A stretch of 31,093 nt of DNA, taken from assembly GCA_033557685.1 (NCBI GenBank), contig JAWQRN010000344.1:1-31093 (forward strand), in the 5' to 3' direction. The DNA is from Sperchopsis tessellata (lineage: Eukaryota > Arthropoda > Insecta > Coleoptera > Hydrophilidae). This document shows, piece by piece, positions 1-11,312 of this stretch (positions are counted from its first letter, which is position 1; every line of letters starts with the position of its first letter). The notes beneath the pieces were generated by a model. The model saw only the letters and a list, made by a program, of their open reading frames with translations. It searched no databases and had not been told where the DNA came from. The position numbers and the translations under genes are program-made.

Positions 1-1350
1 TGATGCTATGGTTTTGAATAGTGACATATTCACATTAACTGGTATAGCTAGCTAAGACTTACATTTTTGCTGTCAAAATCTAGATGAATCAATTTTTCTT
101 GTTACTCCCCACCAGTGTGTGCAAATAACAGGATTTCAACTGTATATCTCAAATTGTTAAGATATTGTTTACCTAGAATTATGCCTTTTTGTTCCAATAT
201 AGTTCCCGGAACATATACTCCACAGATGCACTGAACAACTTAGGCGATATGTTGTGTACTTGTCTAACACCTTTTTGGATATCATTATTCACTTAATGCA
301 ATCTAACGTTTGATGTAGCATTTTCCTAGATGTTTCAAGAGTAGGCAGGTTTAATAACTGCAGGTGTCTTGATGGAGTCGAAATTCTGATGTACTACAAT
401 CATAGATATATCCTTCTGTTTATGGCGTTTGAAAGTAAAACCAATTTGAAGTATAATTTCCATAATAAAATTGTTTATATTATCAAATGTAGCAGTAATA
501 GATATGTTTTTTTTTAAATAAAATGAATCTTGTGAAAGATTTAAATTTCACTTACGTAAATAATTACATACGTATTCAAACATATTGATTTTCTGGAAAC
601 ATTCATATATATTCCTTTCTATTTACACTTCCTATGCTAACATGTTTCCAATTAATTTCGATCTTTTGTGTTGGAAATATACCCAAATCAACTAAAATGA
701 TTTAAATCTAACTACACTATCAAGGATCGTGATAATCACAACGACTTTTAAGCGGAATGACATGTTTTGCGTAAGGGACAACTTGCGATAGTTTTTGAAT
801 AAAAGAGAACATCGTGTTGTCTTCTTCCACCAAATTCTTGATAAATGTTTAATAGCCTGTTGCATTCACCTCAGGAGTACCTCTCACTGTTAAAACTACA
901 ACGATATTTAAAATTGTTTCAATTTTTGAAACAAGCTTTAATAGTAAATATGTAATATATTCTCACAACTTAACATGATTTTCTGTAAATTTTGAAATTT
1001 TTAGCAAAATTATTTATTTTTTCTATACATTTTTGACTGACTTAAGTAAACATGAACATAATGATGTCAGACAATATTCAACTTAGAGGCACACACAGTT
1101 CGAATCATTATTAGAATGTCAGTGTGCTCTATATGATCAAATTTCATTTGTAATTTTGTACTGCAATCGCAGTGATGAATTTTAGTCTTAATTTTGATAA
1201 TAATGTGCATATATATCTTTAAATCTAAACTAATATTGAAAAATCGCAGTTGAATAAATACTGTTTACTCATTGGTGCTAATTTACTCACTTTGTTTAAA
1301 CTGTGGTTTTGTTACTATCTTAATCAATAATCATAATTTCGAATGTGGAT
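1..1350. other. Unassigned A+T-rich DNA
   Basis: Stops are frequent in all frames and I see no domain, RNA gene or clear repeat. The composition is strongly A+T-rich with short A and T runs. It may be host intergenic or intronic DNA or very old transposon debris; the sequence alone does not decide. Confidence 0.5.
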
Positions 1351-1352
1351 CT

Positions 1353-1925
1353 GTCCCTCCGTAGTGTAGTAGCTTAAATTTAGCTACATCTACTACAGGA
1401 GTTTCAACAGTTGTCAAATTAAATTGAAAATTTAAACTGACAGTTAAATGTAAATATTTCTAAGCATTTAATTATCAAACACGATCTTTATTATTTTTAA
1501 TATTTTCCCATGATATTTACGGGTGGCCTCTGTCCTTATACTATAATATTACCAACATACGATGTACTCCTCGACAGTGTAGTGATCAATATCCGTATCA
1601 ATATAACGCGAGAGACCAGGGTTCTAACCCGGGGGGGTGCAATTATTTGTTATATTTTCTTTAGAGAATAAGTTATTCCGTGGTGTAATCGCTTGAAGTT
1701 AGCTACAGCTACTATAATCGTGTCTACAGTTGTTACATTAAATCGAATCGTGCATTTAAAAATTAAACAAGATCTTTTACATTTCTTTTAGTGAGTACCT
1801 TTTTCCGTGATTTTTCACGGATAGCCACAATTATTATATTAAATTTTATCGCGCGTGAGACTTGATTCGAATTCAGCTGGAGAGGAGTTTTGGTTTCATT
1901 TCTTTTACTGAGTAATTATTCTCGA
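1353..1925 (+). repeat. Tandem pair of ~319-bp tRNA-related (SINE-like) units
   Basis: Two diverged copies start at about 1353 and 1672. Shared landmarks in the same order are TCCGTRGTGTA (1358 and 1677), TTAGCTAC, CAGTTGT, an ATTTAAAA/ATTAAAC block, GATCTTT and a (C)ACGG/TACGGG stretch. A tRNA-like arm follows in each. In copy 1 this arm ends in GGTTCTAACCC (1620-1630); in copy 2 the matching place has GATTCGAATTC (1864-1874), a good Pol III B-box. Copy 2 lacks the tRNA 5' half found in copy 1. A tRNA-like head with Pol III boxes and an A+T-rich body is typical of SINEs. The family is not one I can name. Confidence 0.5.
1568..1641 (+). pseudogene. tRNA-Asp-like pseudogene or SINE head
   Basis: The segment lines up along its length with eukaryotic tRNA-Asp. 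It starts TCCTCGA, has an A-box-like CAGTGTAGTGA (1574-1584), ends its anticodon arm with ACGCGAGAGACC, and has the B-box-like GGTTCTAACCC (1620-1630) followed by a G run. The anticodon loop is altered: no GTC anticodon sits in the expected place. The B box departs from the GGTTCGANTCC consensus, and the acceptor 3' strand does not pair cleanly with TCCTCGA. It is therefore a pseudogene or, given the repeat around it, a SINE promoter head rather than a working tRNA gene. Confidence 0.5.
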
Positions 1926-2525
1926 TATTTTAAAAAAAATATACTTTAATATATAATATATTTAAAAAACGATGCACTATTTAAGGTATAATACCATGGT
2001 TTAGAAACAATGTTCTCCCAAAACTTGACTATGCAAATATATGCATATATAGAAATATATAAAAAAAATATCATAGTTAATTAATGATAAATTAAAGGAG
2101 TACTACAAAAAAAAAGAGTGTAGTTGAAAAGCATAGTTTAGGTTAATGATATGTTTAAGAATGGTAATGAATATGAAATGTGATATTAATTGCTTAAGCT
2201 ACATGGCTATATACACCACAAGCATGTCAAACCGTCTACAAAAAGGCATGACCCGCAATTTATTTTAATCACATTCACATTGATACGGCCAAATACGGTT
2301 CGGTATACTGTGCGAAATTAATGCTCTGTCCCTGAATATCATACCTTAACTTTAATATAATGTTCAGGATTAAAATTATGAAAATTGGTATCGAAAACTA
2401 TGGTCCGGAAATGTCAGAATAAAAATCACGTTTTTGCAAATATCTCAAAAACGTCTTGAAGCACCGAATAATTTTTTTTACGTTTTAAAGAATATATAAG
2501 TCTCATATTTCTAAAATATTGCTTC
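1926..2525. other. Unassigned A+T-rich DNA
   Basis: Holds short A runs and ATAT stretches (about 1930-2110) and no recognisable coding or RNA feature. Confidence 0.5.
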
Positions 2526-2529
2526 TATA

Positions 2530-3410
2530 AGTGTTTTGTTTCTCTCCATTATATATTTTTCTATGTTATTTTCACATGTCCATATCGGTCTTCCTCTTTG
2601 TGATTTTCCTTTATTCCTGCTCTCCATATTCTTTTAGTTGTTCTCGCCTCATCTATTCTTTGTGCAGGTCCCCACCATCCTAGCTATATTTTCTCAATGT
2701 AGCCTTAGTTTCTAGGTCCTTTCTTTTGTTTGTGTAACTTATTCTGTCTTATCTTGTAATTTCTTTTATCGCTCTTAAGTATTTCGTTTAAACTGCTTGC
2801 ATATTACTTTTCGTTCTTCTTGTAAGCACCCATGTCTCGCATCCCTAAGCTAAAATTGGTCTAAATAGGCTCCTAGTATGTTCGGAAAGTTTCAATTCTG
2901 TTTTACTATTGGAAGTTCCATCTATAACTTTTTTCAAATCTGTTATTATATTAAACTAATTATCGACATTATTGTAGTCTTCCAGAGCAGCAAATCTGTT
3001 CTTAAGCTCTAGTTGAAATAACGTATTTAAGTATATTCTACATCTAAGCAAACGGTGTGATCACTTCCATTGTCGAAGCGGGTCAGATTTATGCAGACTT
3101 GTATGATGGCGCTTCTATTAGTGAGTATGTAGTCAACCTTGTTCGCTATGTTGTTTGACCCTGTAGTTAATCTTATTCCTGGTGTAATCGGAGCCTTCTC
3201 AGGTCCATTTTCATGATATGTGTATGTGTCACCCAGCTAGCAATTGACTAAATTTATAAATTTTCGCAAGACCAACTTTATTGGTCATAGACATAGCAAT
3301 TTTGGTATATTTCTCGCACTTCATCAGCGATAACATTTCCATCATTCTCCTCAGATTAAGCACAGGGAAAATACCAAAATAACTACGTGCCGTCAAGTTG
3401 AAAATTTCGC
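2530..3410 (-). pseudogene. RTE-like LINE remnant with internal deletion
   Basis: Read on the minus strand, two separate parts of an RTE-like (F52C9.6-type) ORF2 are visible. At about 3220-3020 lies the end of an AP-type endonuclease, with KWT, TRNK and VDYILTNR-like motifs followed by GSDHT, which stands for the SDH box of the active site. At about 2860-2540 lies the carboxy tail: a WVLTRR motif, a KYLR-IK-ITR-D-I segment, then W-GPAQRIDEARTTKRIW and a basic K-x-W end. The whole RT catalytic region that belongs between them is absent, so the copy has lost roughly 1 to 1.5 kb internally. Several stops and frame changes interrupt both parts. It is not functional. The endonuclease resembles that of the copy at 13.3-13.9 kb on the other strand. 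Confidence 0.6.
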
Positions 3411-4150
3411 TAAATTTCTCGGACCTTTATTGCTTATCTAATTGTCGTGTATATTCATTTCACCTCCGCTGCTGTGGCAGTTTTGAATAGTGCATTTCTT
3501 AAGATCTTTAGAATAACATGAAATATTTGACTTTCAACTACACAAAAACATAATACTAACTATGTGTTTATATTAGTAAGTAATGTCTTGTATATACGAG
3601 AATTATACCAAATTTTAAACGACAGCTTTATATAAATAAGTATTTTATATCAAATGCCAACAAAGCGATGTTTGTGATAGGTCTTTCTCCTCCCGGGGAG
3701 ATTAAATTTCAATTTGCTTAACAAAATTGTTTCGGTGTATTACTGTTCTGATATCTTATATATTATTATATATAATTATTATTATATCTTATATATTTAA
3801 TCGGGCCTGAGGTCGAAGTTATTTTTCCGTATGCGCAACTTTGTTCTAAAACTGAAAATTTTCAACATTAAATTGTAAGAGAATTCAATTTTCATTTGGT
3901 TTAATAGTTTAAATCACAACTCATCAATTAAAATATCAAAAATGAAATTAGTATACGTTATGTGTATATCATAGTGCATGTGTGCTGAAAAATTGGCCGA
4001 ATCAATCTAAATGTGTACTTAATTTAACGGTCAGCAAATAGTTCAACTGCATAATATAAAAATTTCTTTTATATATCCATGAAGTATTATTTGTAAGAAA
4101 AATTGTAATACAGTAATCGTGTGAAACAGAGTAATTTCATTTTCAACAGT
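3411..4150. other. Unassigned A+T-rich DNA
   Basis: Includes a TATATTAT-rich patch near 3758-3800. No coding or RNA feature was recognised. Part may be the 5' end of the minus-strand RTE-like remnant or flanking DNA. Confidence 0.4.
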
Positions 4151-4159
4151 AAGTCATAA

Positions 4160-4480
4160 TATATTTCAGGTTTGTGGTGGGTAGCACTCGACACTTTACA
4201 TATCTTAAATGTGAGTTTGGTTCTTCTTCAAGAAAAGCACTTTTTAAAAACAATTTTATTTACGCAATTTCGTAATTCTATATTTGTCAACTACAATAGT
4301 AGCGCTTAATTCTAATACGTGCAATACGGAGCGTCTGTATTGTAATACTCCTAAAGAATAATGTTGCTCACATCTACTTATTATATTTCTTATCGATCTA
4401 ACTGCTAACTGCTAACTCTAATTGACCGTAGACGATAGTTTATTTGATTGAACATTATTTAGCTTCTTACATTTAAATAA
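4160..4480 (-). repeat. Possible 3' LTR of the errantivirus-like element
   Basis: This stretch lies directly downstream of env on the minus strand, where the 3' LTR of a Gypsy-type element belongs. On the minus strand it begins with a reiterated GTTAGCA (three near copies at about 4400-4425) and contains an AATAAA signal near 4255. I could not find a second copy near 12-13 kb, so the LTR identity rests on position alone. Its ends are not defined. Confidence 0.3.
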
Positions 4481-4499
4481 TTGTTTCCTAATACATTTT

Positions 4500-6060
4500 C
4501 AATAAATCACAAATGTTATTAACAAAATTATCATTACATTCTGACATTTGTCTGTTTAAAATATTATTAACATTCTTTATGTCGTCGAAATTTATGGATT
4601 CTAATTACAGTGGTTAAAACCGAGGCAAAGTTTCTTTTATATTAAATTTATCTACTTCAGGTAGTTGAAATTAGTAATTTGAAATTAATTTTAGTATTCT
4701 GATACGTTTTAAGTAAAGTATCTTTTATATGAATTTCACATTCATTATTTAATTCTATTTAGAAAGTTCCAGTCATTAGTATATTTTTTTTATCATTGTT
4801 ACAAGTTTGAAACTCTGCATTATTTTGATTAAAAGATGTTACCATAATTCATTTGTAATTTTCGAATTTTAACACAAAGTAAAGATAAATCGATTGTTCT
4901 ACATTTACTTATAGTGGTTTGGTATTGAATCAATTGTATTTCATATGGTGAATCTATTTTAGTTTTATTTACGGGAACATTTTTACATATAAAATTTGCT
5001 TTATCAATTTCTTTACAAACAATATTTTGAAAAGCCAAATATTATTCATTTATTATTAAATATGTAGAATATGGCATTATTCTTTTAAACTTACCTTGGG
5101 GGGGAATTTAGAAAAGTTGGTAATAATCATAACCTTCAATTTGTACTATAGGAATCTCTAATATAAATATTGATTGATTTCCTTTCATATAACTCTTTAT
5201 ATTTAAGGATATTGCAAGAAGTAAATTATCCTTTTGTTTATCTTCAGGTTTTCTGGGAGACAAACGTGTATAGGCTTTTGTTTTTGACAACGTTTCGTAC
5301 GCCGTTTCAGAGGACATTATCAAGACATGTAGCTCTTAAAAGTGTTAATTATAGATTGCCATGTAGCTCTGAAAAGTGCTAGTTGTAGGTGCCGACCAGC
5401 TCTAAAATGTGCTAATAATGGAATAACATGTAGGTCTCACAAGTGCTAGTCAAGAAATAAAAGGACTTTCTACGTACTGAAACCTTTTGTTTGGTTTCGA
5501 ATGTAAATTTATTGTGTTTTAAGATTTTACTGAAATCTGTTATTTTTATAATTATTCATCAGGACCTATAATTGAATTATGAAATGTATTAAGTTTCGAA
5601 AATGATATGATATTGCAACTTTTTTCAAGCATATCATATATCATTTGAAAGTTATTTGTAATTTGGGTAAGTACGGTATGTATTTTATAATATTCATAAG
5701 CATCTTAATTGTGCAATAGGGTTATATTAATTACATTTTCTATTTATAAAATTCTGGATTTTAATATTAGCTAATTATGTACTAGCAATATATTAAGGGA
5801 AGTAATTTGTTCTTTAACCAATGATTTTATATTATTTTGGTTAGTTGATAATTGTTCTATAGCATTGTCATAATTCTCTGCATCGGTATTATCTAGGTTT
5901 CCTATAATAGTTTTAGTTACAGTGCCAAATACGTTTAGAATTCTTCTTTTAAATCTTCTCTGAGGATTTAGTTGTTTAATTTGCAGGGCTATTATTTCTT
6001 CTAATCCACCTACAGTTTTATAATTATTGTAATAATCCATATCATACTTATTTGAACTAC
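4500..6060 (-). pseudogene. env: Errantivirus-like env remnant
   Basis: Env of insect errantiviruses is a membrane glycoprotein, cleaved by a furin-like protease, that can mediate cell entry. Read 6040 to 5771, the first open piece (89 aa) holds a basic R-x-x-R cleavage-type site near residue 31. A conserved hydrophobic/glycine stretch follows it, ending GNLDNTDAENYDNAI, the usual signature of the family. Further pieces follow in order on the minus strand: a P-D-E motif near 5550, an FILEIPIV-type motif with YDYYQLF at 5180-5108, a cysteine-spaced ectodomain at 5035-4850, and more ectodomain to about 4520. The pieces lie in different frames and are cut by stops. About 200 bp of foreign or expanded sequence sits at roughly 5326-5530. 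I did not identify a clear membrane anchor. It is not functional. Confidence 0.7.
5326..5460. repeat. 34-bp tandem repeat, about four copies
   Basis: The AGCTCT or AGGTCT core recurs at 5331, 5365, 5398 and 5432, each followed 5-7 bases later by AGTGYTA or TGTGCTA. The spacing is 34, 33 and 34 bases. The first, second and fourth copies open with CATGTAG. The copies have diverged from each other by several substitutions. The array lies inside the env remnant, at a place where the spacing between env motifs is too long. Confidence 0.65.
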
Positions 6061-6199
6061 TAATAGCATATTTTTAATTTACTATAGGTTGTTTAAAAAA
6101 AATGTAAATTATCCAATGACATTTGTTATGTCGTATAATTAAATAAATGACCAACAATTAATTTTATTTTGGGAATCACCCAATTTTATGTGTAGTAAG

Positions 6200-7465
6200 C
6201 TGGGATTTTTGCTTAGATTGTGGTATTTTGGATGTTCAATTCCATATCCAATAGTAAAATAGGAGTAGGTTCTTTTATATGGACAATTTCTTTTTTGGAT
6301 TTATTTTATGTGTTAGTTATTTCCAAACGATTTCTTATTAAGATCTGTGTTATTTCGAAAGGTCCTAGAAATTTATTGTTTCATATTTCTTACATTTGGA
6401 TTCTTCTTGTATACTATTTGTCCTAGTTTAAATTCATTATTTATATCACCAAATTTATTTATTTTTGTTATTATCTTTTCTTTCTTATTCTCGATAATTT
6501 CTTTTATTTGATTATATACCTGTTATAACTTTTGTATAGAATTTTCTGAGTAATCACAATAAAATGTTTTAGGGATAAATATTTCATTGGGATTTCTAGC
6601 ATCTGTTGGCCTAAAACTTAATTCGATGGGTGTATATTCAGTTGTAGAGTGAATTGAGTTGCAATATCCTAATAAAGCGTAATCCATTAAATTTTGTTCT
6701 GAATTTGGATATATCGTGCTGTGAAATCTTTCTACTATGGCGTTTCCTTAATGGTGGTTTGGTGTGGCAAAGCGTACTTTAATTTTATGCAAATTAAGAA
6801 TTTCATTTCTAGTTTCACTATTAAAGCCATTATCTACAAAATATTAAATTAATAATTGAGTAATACGAATAGCTGATTTTGAATCTGTTTCAAAAGCTTG
6901 TCCAAATTTGGTAAATGCATCGACTAACTTTAAATCTAATTTAGTGTCGTATATGAATATGATTTATTTCTAAAGGTTTGGAAGGTGTTTCTGTTGTCAT
7001 TAAAGGAGCATAAGGTGTTTTCCTTGCATTTTTTGTTTTTGACAAATTTCACATGAATTAAAATATTTAGTTACGGAACCTTTTAAATTTTTCGAATAGT
7101 AATTGTATTTTTAAATGTTATAAGGTTTCGTTTATTCCTCAGTGGTTAGTTTTTCCTTCGTGATGCTTTAGTAACATGATTTGTTATTGAACTTTTTTGT
7201 ACAATAAATTAATTTGGGTTCCTTACTATCGAAATGTTTTAAATATATTTTACCGAATTGTTCATAATGATTTTCTTTGAGAAAATACATATTATTAGTT
7301 ATTTTGGGGTCTAAATATTATTTTACGAATTGCAGTATAAAATTTCATTATCAGTGTTTGGAATTGGAATTACATATGTTTTATGGTTTTCATAATCTTC
7401 GCATTTCTATTCTAATTTTGGATATACTGATGGTAATAAAATTACAAGGAAGACGTAAATAAAAT
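6200..7465 (-). pseudogene. pol: Gypsy/errantivirus-like integrase remnant (pol 3' part)
   Basis: Integrase inserts the retroelement cDNA into host DNA. On the minus strand the domains appear in order. The zinc-binding HHCC region is at about 7170-7020, with HHEGKTNH and later CEICQKQK. The core follows: an LKLVDAFTKFGQAF segment at 6940-6880 holds the first catalytic Asp. ATPNHH (near 6760), followed by VERFHS at 6745-6725, covers the last catalytic Glu region. TPIELSFRPTDARNP is near 6640-6595. A carboxy-terminal segment with FKLGQIVYKKNP and a following PFEI motif lies near 6440-6330. Stops and frame changes occur throughout. The remainder of pol is displaced to 11380-11970 by an inserted LINE. 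Confidence 0.8.
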
Positions 7466-7859
7466 CGCTGTGAAGTGGATATCCAAAAGTGGTGCCATCG
7501 AGAGTTTTATTTGCAGATACCGTGAAGGGACCTGGCATTTTAGTAAATATATACAGAATATGTACAAATATAGGACAAAACACGGGTAATATAGTGATTG
7601 ATTAGAGAACGTAGAAATGAGGTTAAGAAAATAAAGTTAATATTAGAAAGAGCTGCACGTGGCGGTAAAGTGCTACTGTAATGAATAAAGAGTCTGAAAA
7701 ATAAATCCTGGAGTGAAAAACAGAGCGATATAAAGAACCGGCATACCAGATAGACGTAGAGACAACGAAAATGACGGAACAGACGATAAGGGACACATAG
7801 ACGGAGCAAACATATTTGTAGCAAGCAAAAAATTGCTAAGGTCGCAAGAACAGTGGAGG

Positions 7860-8360
7860 ATACAGAAAAAAATAGGACAGCAACAAGTACGCAAAGTTGT
7901 AAGTTTGAAACGAGCTGCAAGAGGGAAGAAACAAAACGGATGGAGGAACTGAGAGACATGTTGAGGGAGATGATGCAAAAAAGAAGAAGAACACTAGAGA
8001 ATTGAAAGAGGAGATAAAAGAAGTAAGAAGGAAACTACGTATAAAATATATGTATGAATGTAAAGGAAGCACTTGAAAAATTTATTACTAAGGAGCTACA
8101 AATAGAGTCCAAGATAGTTAAGGCGCACAAGATGGACAAAGAAGAGAAAACAGAAATGGTGCTGGCGGAAATCGAAACATGGGAGAAAAAGAGGAAATAA
8201 TGAAAGCCCAGGGCCTTAGGTTAAGAGATACAAACATTTATATTGATAAAGTCATGATTTCGCTAGAAAGAAAAATACAGAGAGAAATAAGAAGTATTGC
8301 TAGGAAAGAAAGGGCTAAAGTAAGCAGAGTAAGAGTAGGCTACAAAAAAATATAATGAAT
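7860..8360 (+). pseudogene. LINE ORF1 remnant, coiled-coil nucleic-acid-binding type
   Basis: ORF1 proteins of this type form trimers and coat the element RNA. Charged heptad-like helical stretches (MEELRDMLREMMQKRRR from 7939, EIKEVRRKLR near 8010) suggest a coiled coil. They are followed by a mixed segment (about 8060-8200) and a basic carboxy domain from 8210 to 8356, with TNIYIDK, ERKIQREIRSIARKE and VRVGYKKI before a stop. That carboxy signature is common in insect LINE ORF1 proteins. Frameshifts near 7990 and 8190 break it into pieces. The start codon is not identifiable. It precedes ORF2 by about 170 bases. Confidence 0.55.
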
Positions 8361-8529
8361 CATGAAGAGTGTACATGGAACCAACAGAAAAAAGCTCTGA
8401 TGATTAAATAACCAAAAATGGAGGCCAAAAAGACTAAGAATACCAGTGAAAGATAATAAGACGACGACACAAGATATGAACGGGGACATGCGCAAGGAAA
8501 GGAGACAGAGAATTGAAAACAAGAGGAAA

Positions 8530-11312
8530 ATGTACAGGATAGAAACATGGAACATAAGAGGGATAAACGGAAAATAGGAAGAACTGGAGAAGGCTATACT
8601 ACAAATACTCGCTATAACTGAAACAAAAATGAGAGGGCAGGTAAGCGTAAATTTGGGAAAGGGATATACACTATTTTATAGCGAACTAAAGGACACATTC
8701 AATGCCAAAGTAGGGGTAGGAGTAGTATTGGCAGAGGAAAAGGTAAAAGATGTTAAGGAATGGAAATGCAGATCAGAGAAAATCATGACGATTGAAATAG
8801 AAAAGAAGCACAAAATGAAAGTGACAATAGTGATAGTTTGCGGACCTAATGAAGATGATGACAAAGACAATAAGGACATATTTTGGTAAGATTTGGAACT
8901 GGTAACGAAGGAGAGTACAGGACAAATAATAATAGCGGGTGATTTTAGTAGTAGAGTGGGAAATAAAACGGAAGGATATGAGGAAATTTTGGGAAGATAT
9001 AGGGAAGAGGATATGAACAACAATAGAAGAAGAATGCTGGATTTCTGTCTGACGAATAATTTGGTGATTACGAATTCAATGTTTAAGCATAAAGACATAC
9101 ACAAATTTACGAGATAAATTAGAAGTAAAAAGGAAAAATGGATAATGGAGTACATATTAGTGGAAGCAGACGATATAAGAAATGTAACAGATGCAAGAGT
9201 CAGAAGGGGAGCAGATATAGGAGGTGACCACTACATGTTGACCATAGCCATTACTGAAACGTAGAAAGAAAACGCAGTATACAAAGCAAATTGACGGGAA
9301 CTAAGGGGAAAAAGTAATCAAAACTTACAGACTGAAGGAAGATACAGTAAGGAACGAATATCAATGGCTGGTTGAGGAAGGATGCAAAAAAAGACAACCA
9401 GCAACATATCTATATGGAACAGGTATGGAATCGATTCAAGGGCATCATAAGAACAGCAGCAAAGGCAGCGTGTGGAACAGCATGCAAAATCGACAACAAA
9501 AAGCAAACAAAATGGTGGAATCAAGAGTGAAAGAAGAAGTGACAAAAAAGAAGAAACTATAGAAACAATATTTGTAAAGGGGAAAAGAAGAAAACTAAAG
9601 AAGAAGTTCAAATCGCCAAAGCAATATCATGGATGGAATTTGGAGAAAAGATGGAGTAAGATAGTCGAGGAAATCAAAAACTCTTCTTTAAACTAATAGG
9701 AAATCTAAAAGAAGAAACAAACTTGCTAGAAACTGCAACAAATTAAGAACAAAAAGATACTCACAGAACATGAAAACATAATGGATAAATGGAAGGAGTT
9801 CTTCCTAGAGCTACTAGGAGTAGTTGAAGAGGGTGTGGAGACGGGACAAAACCAGAACGACAATCACGAAACAGTAACAGGAGCGGAACTGAACAAAGCA
9901 ATAATAAAAGTCAAAATAGGTAAAACGGCTGGGCATGATGGTATAACTCCAGAAGAGGTCAAGTATATGGGACAAGAAGGACAGAAATTACTGCTAGAGA
10001 TATCTAAAAAGGCCTGAGAGGATAAAATTATACCTAAGGACTGGAAAGTGGCAGTGACAGTGCCAATTTTCGAGAAGGGCAATAGTAGGCAATGTAGAAA
10101 CTACAGAGGAATATCACTCATCAGCATACCTGGGAAGATATATGAGCGGATTCTAGAGATGAAGGTACGAGACAAGGTAAAAAGGCATTTGATGATTCGC
10201 AAACTGGTTTCAGACCAGGGTATAGTACACAAAATCAGATCATCAAATAGCAGAGAAGACTAGGGAGTACAATAGGGAAGGATATATGTGCTTTGCGGAT
10301 CTGGAAAAGCCTTTTGACAGTACACCTAGAGTGGCAGTGTGGAAGATTATACATGAGGAAGAAGTGTAATGAGAAAAATTAAAGGCTGATAAATCTATGT
10401 ACAGACAAACTATAAACTACATATGAACTGCAAATATAGAGTCCGAAGAATTTATGATGACATTATTAAAGAAACCAAAACAAGAACGAAAGGAATTAGC
10501 ATCGGATACAAGAATATGAACAAAATAATAGAGGTAAGAGTGTGTGAATTCGCAGATGATATAGTAATATTTGGGTATATGGTAATATCAGAAAAAGCAC
10601 TAAATGAGAACCTGAAAATATGGGAGGAGGCTTTGAATAGACGAAAACTAAAAGAAACAAAGAAAAGACAAAAGTGATGGTGATATCCAAGGAAGAGAAA
10701 ATAATTAACAGCCAAGTAGATGGAGAAAACCTAGAACAAGTCAGTTAATTTAAATATCTGGGATCGGAAATAGATAGCCAAGGAAGATAATATAGTGACA
10801 ATAACATAGAGTCAAGACTGTAGGGAGATTTTATAGTGCTATAAGAGAGGCATTCATAAACAAACGGGAAATTTCGAAGGAGACCAAACTAAGTGTTCAA
10901 AACAATATACATGCATATATTGACATATGGAAGTGAAACATGGATGATGAACACAAGACAAATATTGAGTGTGTAGACGGAAGGAAGGAAATACCTAAGG
11001 AGATTAGAAGGAACCACAAAGAGAGATGGAATTCGAAACACAGGCACAAGAGAGAGGCTCGCAGTTACATCCGAACAGAAGAAGATAGAAGAGGGACGGA
11101 TGAGATGGTTCGGATATGTAAATAAAATGGGACACAACAGGTAAGTGAAATAAGTGTGGAAGGCGATAACTTGGGGAAGGAAATCAAGAGGAAGACCACG
11201 GCAAACATGGAACGACACAATCGCCAAAACGTTAAGAGGCAAAGGAAAGAGTTGGAAGCAGACATCATAGTGTACAGCTGATATGAAGGAGTGGATTGAG
11301 TTCCATAAGAAG
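8530..11312 (+). pseudogene. LINE ORF2 remnant: AP-type endonuclease and reverse transcriptase
   Basis: ORF2 nicks the target DNA and reverse transcribes the element RNA. The ATG at 8530 opens the endonuclease: WNIRG (first active-site Asn region), AITETKM with the catalytic Glu near 8617, IIAGDFSSRVG (8925-8965, where the family usually has GDFN), and GGDHYML near 9220 for the SDH box. RT begins near 9780: NYRGISLISIPGKIYERIL (10099-10155), a DLEKPFD block with the first catalytic Asp (about 10290), FADDIVIFG (10551-10577) with the catalytic Asp pair intact, and FKYLGSEIDSQG near 10750. The tail has TYGSETWM (about 10923), YLRRLEGTTKRDGIRN, RMRWFGYV and GRPRQTWND. I count many stops and several frameshifts, so it is inactive but the best preserved element in the window. 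Confidence 0.75.

Noticed and set aside
1568..1641. Functional tRNA-Asp gene
   Set aside because: The anticodon loop and acceptor pairing are not intact, and the segment lies within a duplicated SINE-like unit.
1804..1819. CCGTGA/TCACGG hairpin as a regulatory site
   Set aside because: It lies within copy 2 of the tandem repeat, and copy 1 does not preserve the pairing.
7540..8072. Long minus-strand frames rich in Ser, Leu and Phe (139, 101 and 78 aa)
   Set aside because: They are antisense shadows of the purine-rich LINE leader and ORF1 on the plus strand; the hydrophobic composition follows from the strand bias.
8676..9155. 159-aa minus-strand frame with several hydrophobic stretches resembling membrane segments
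   Set aside because: It lies opposite the LINE endonuclease, whose plus-strand motifs are clear. The membrane-like look is a by-product of T/C-rich antisense.
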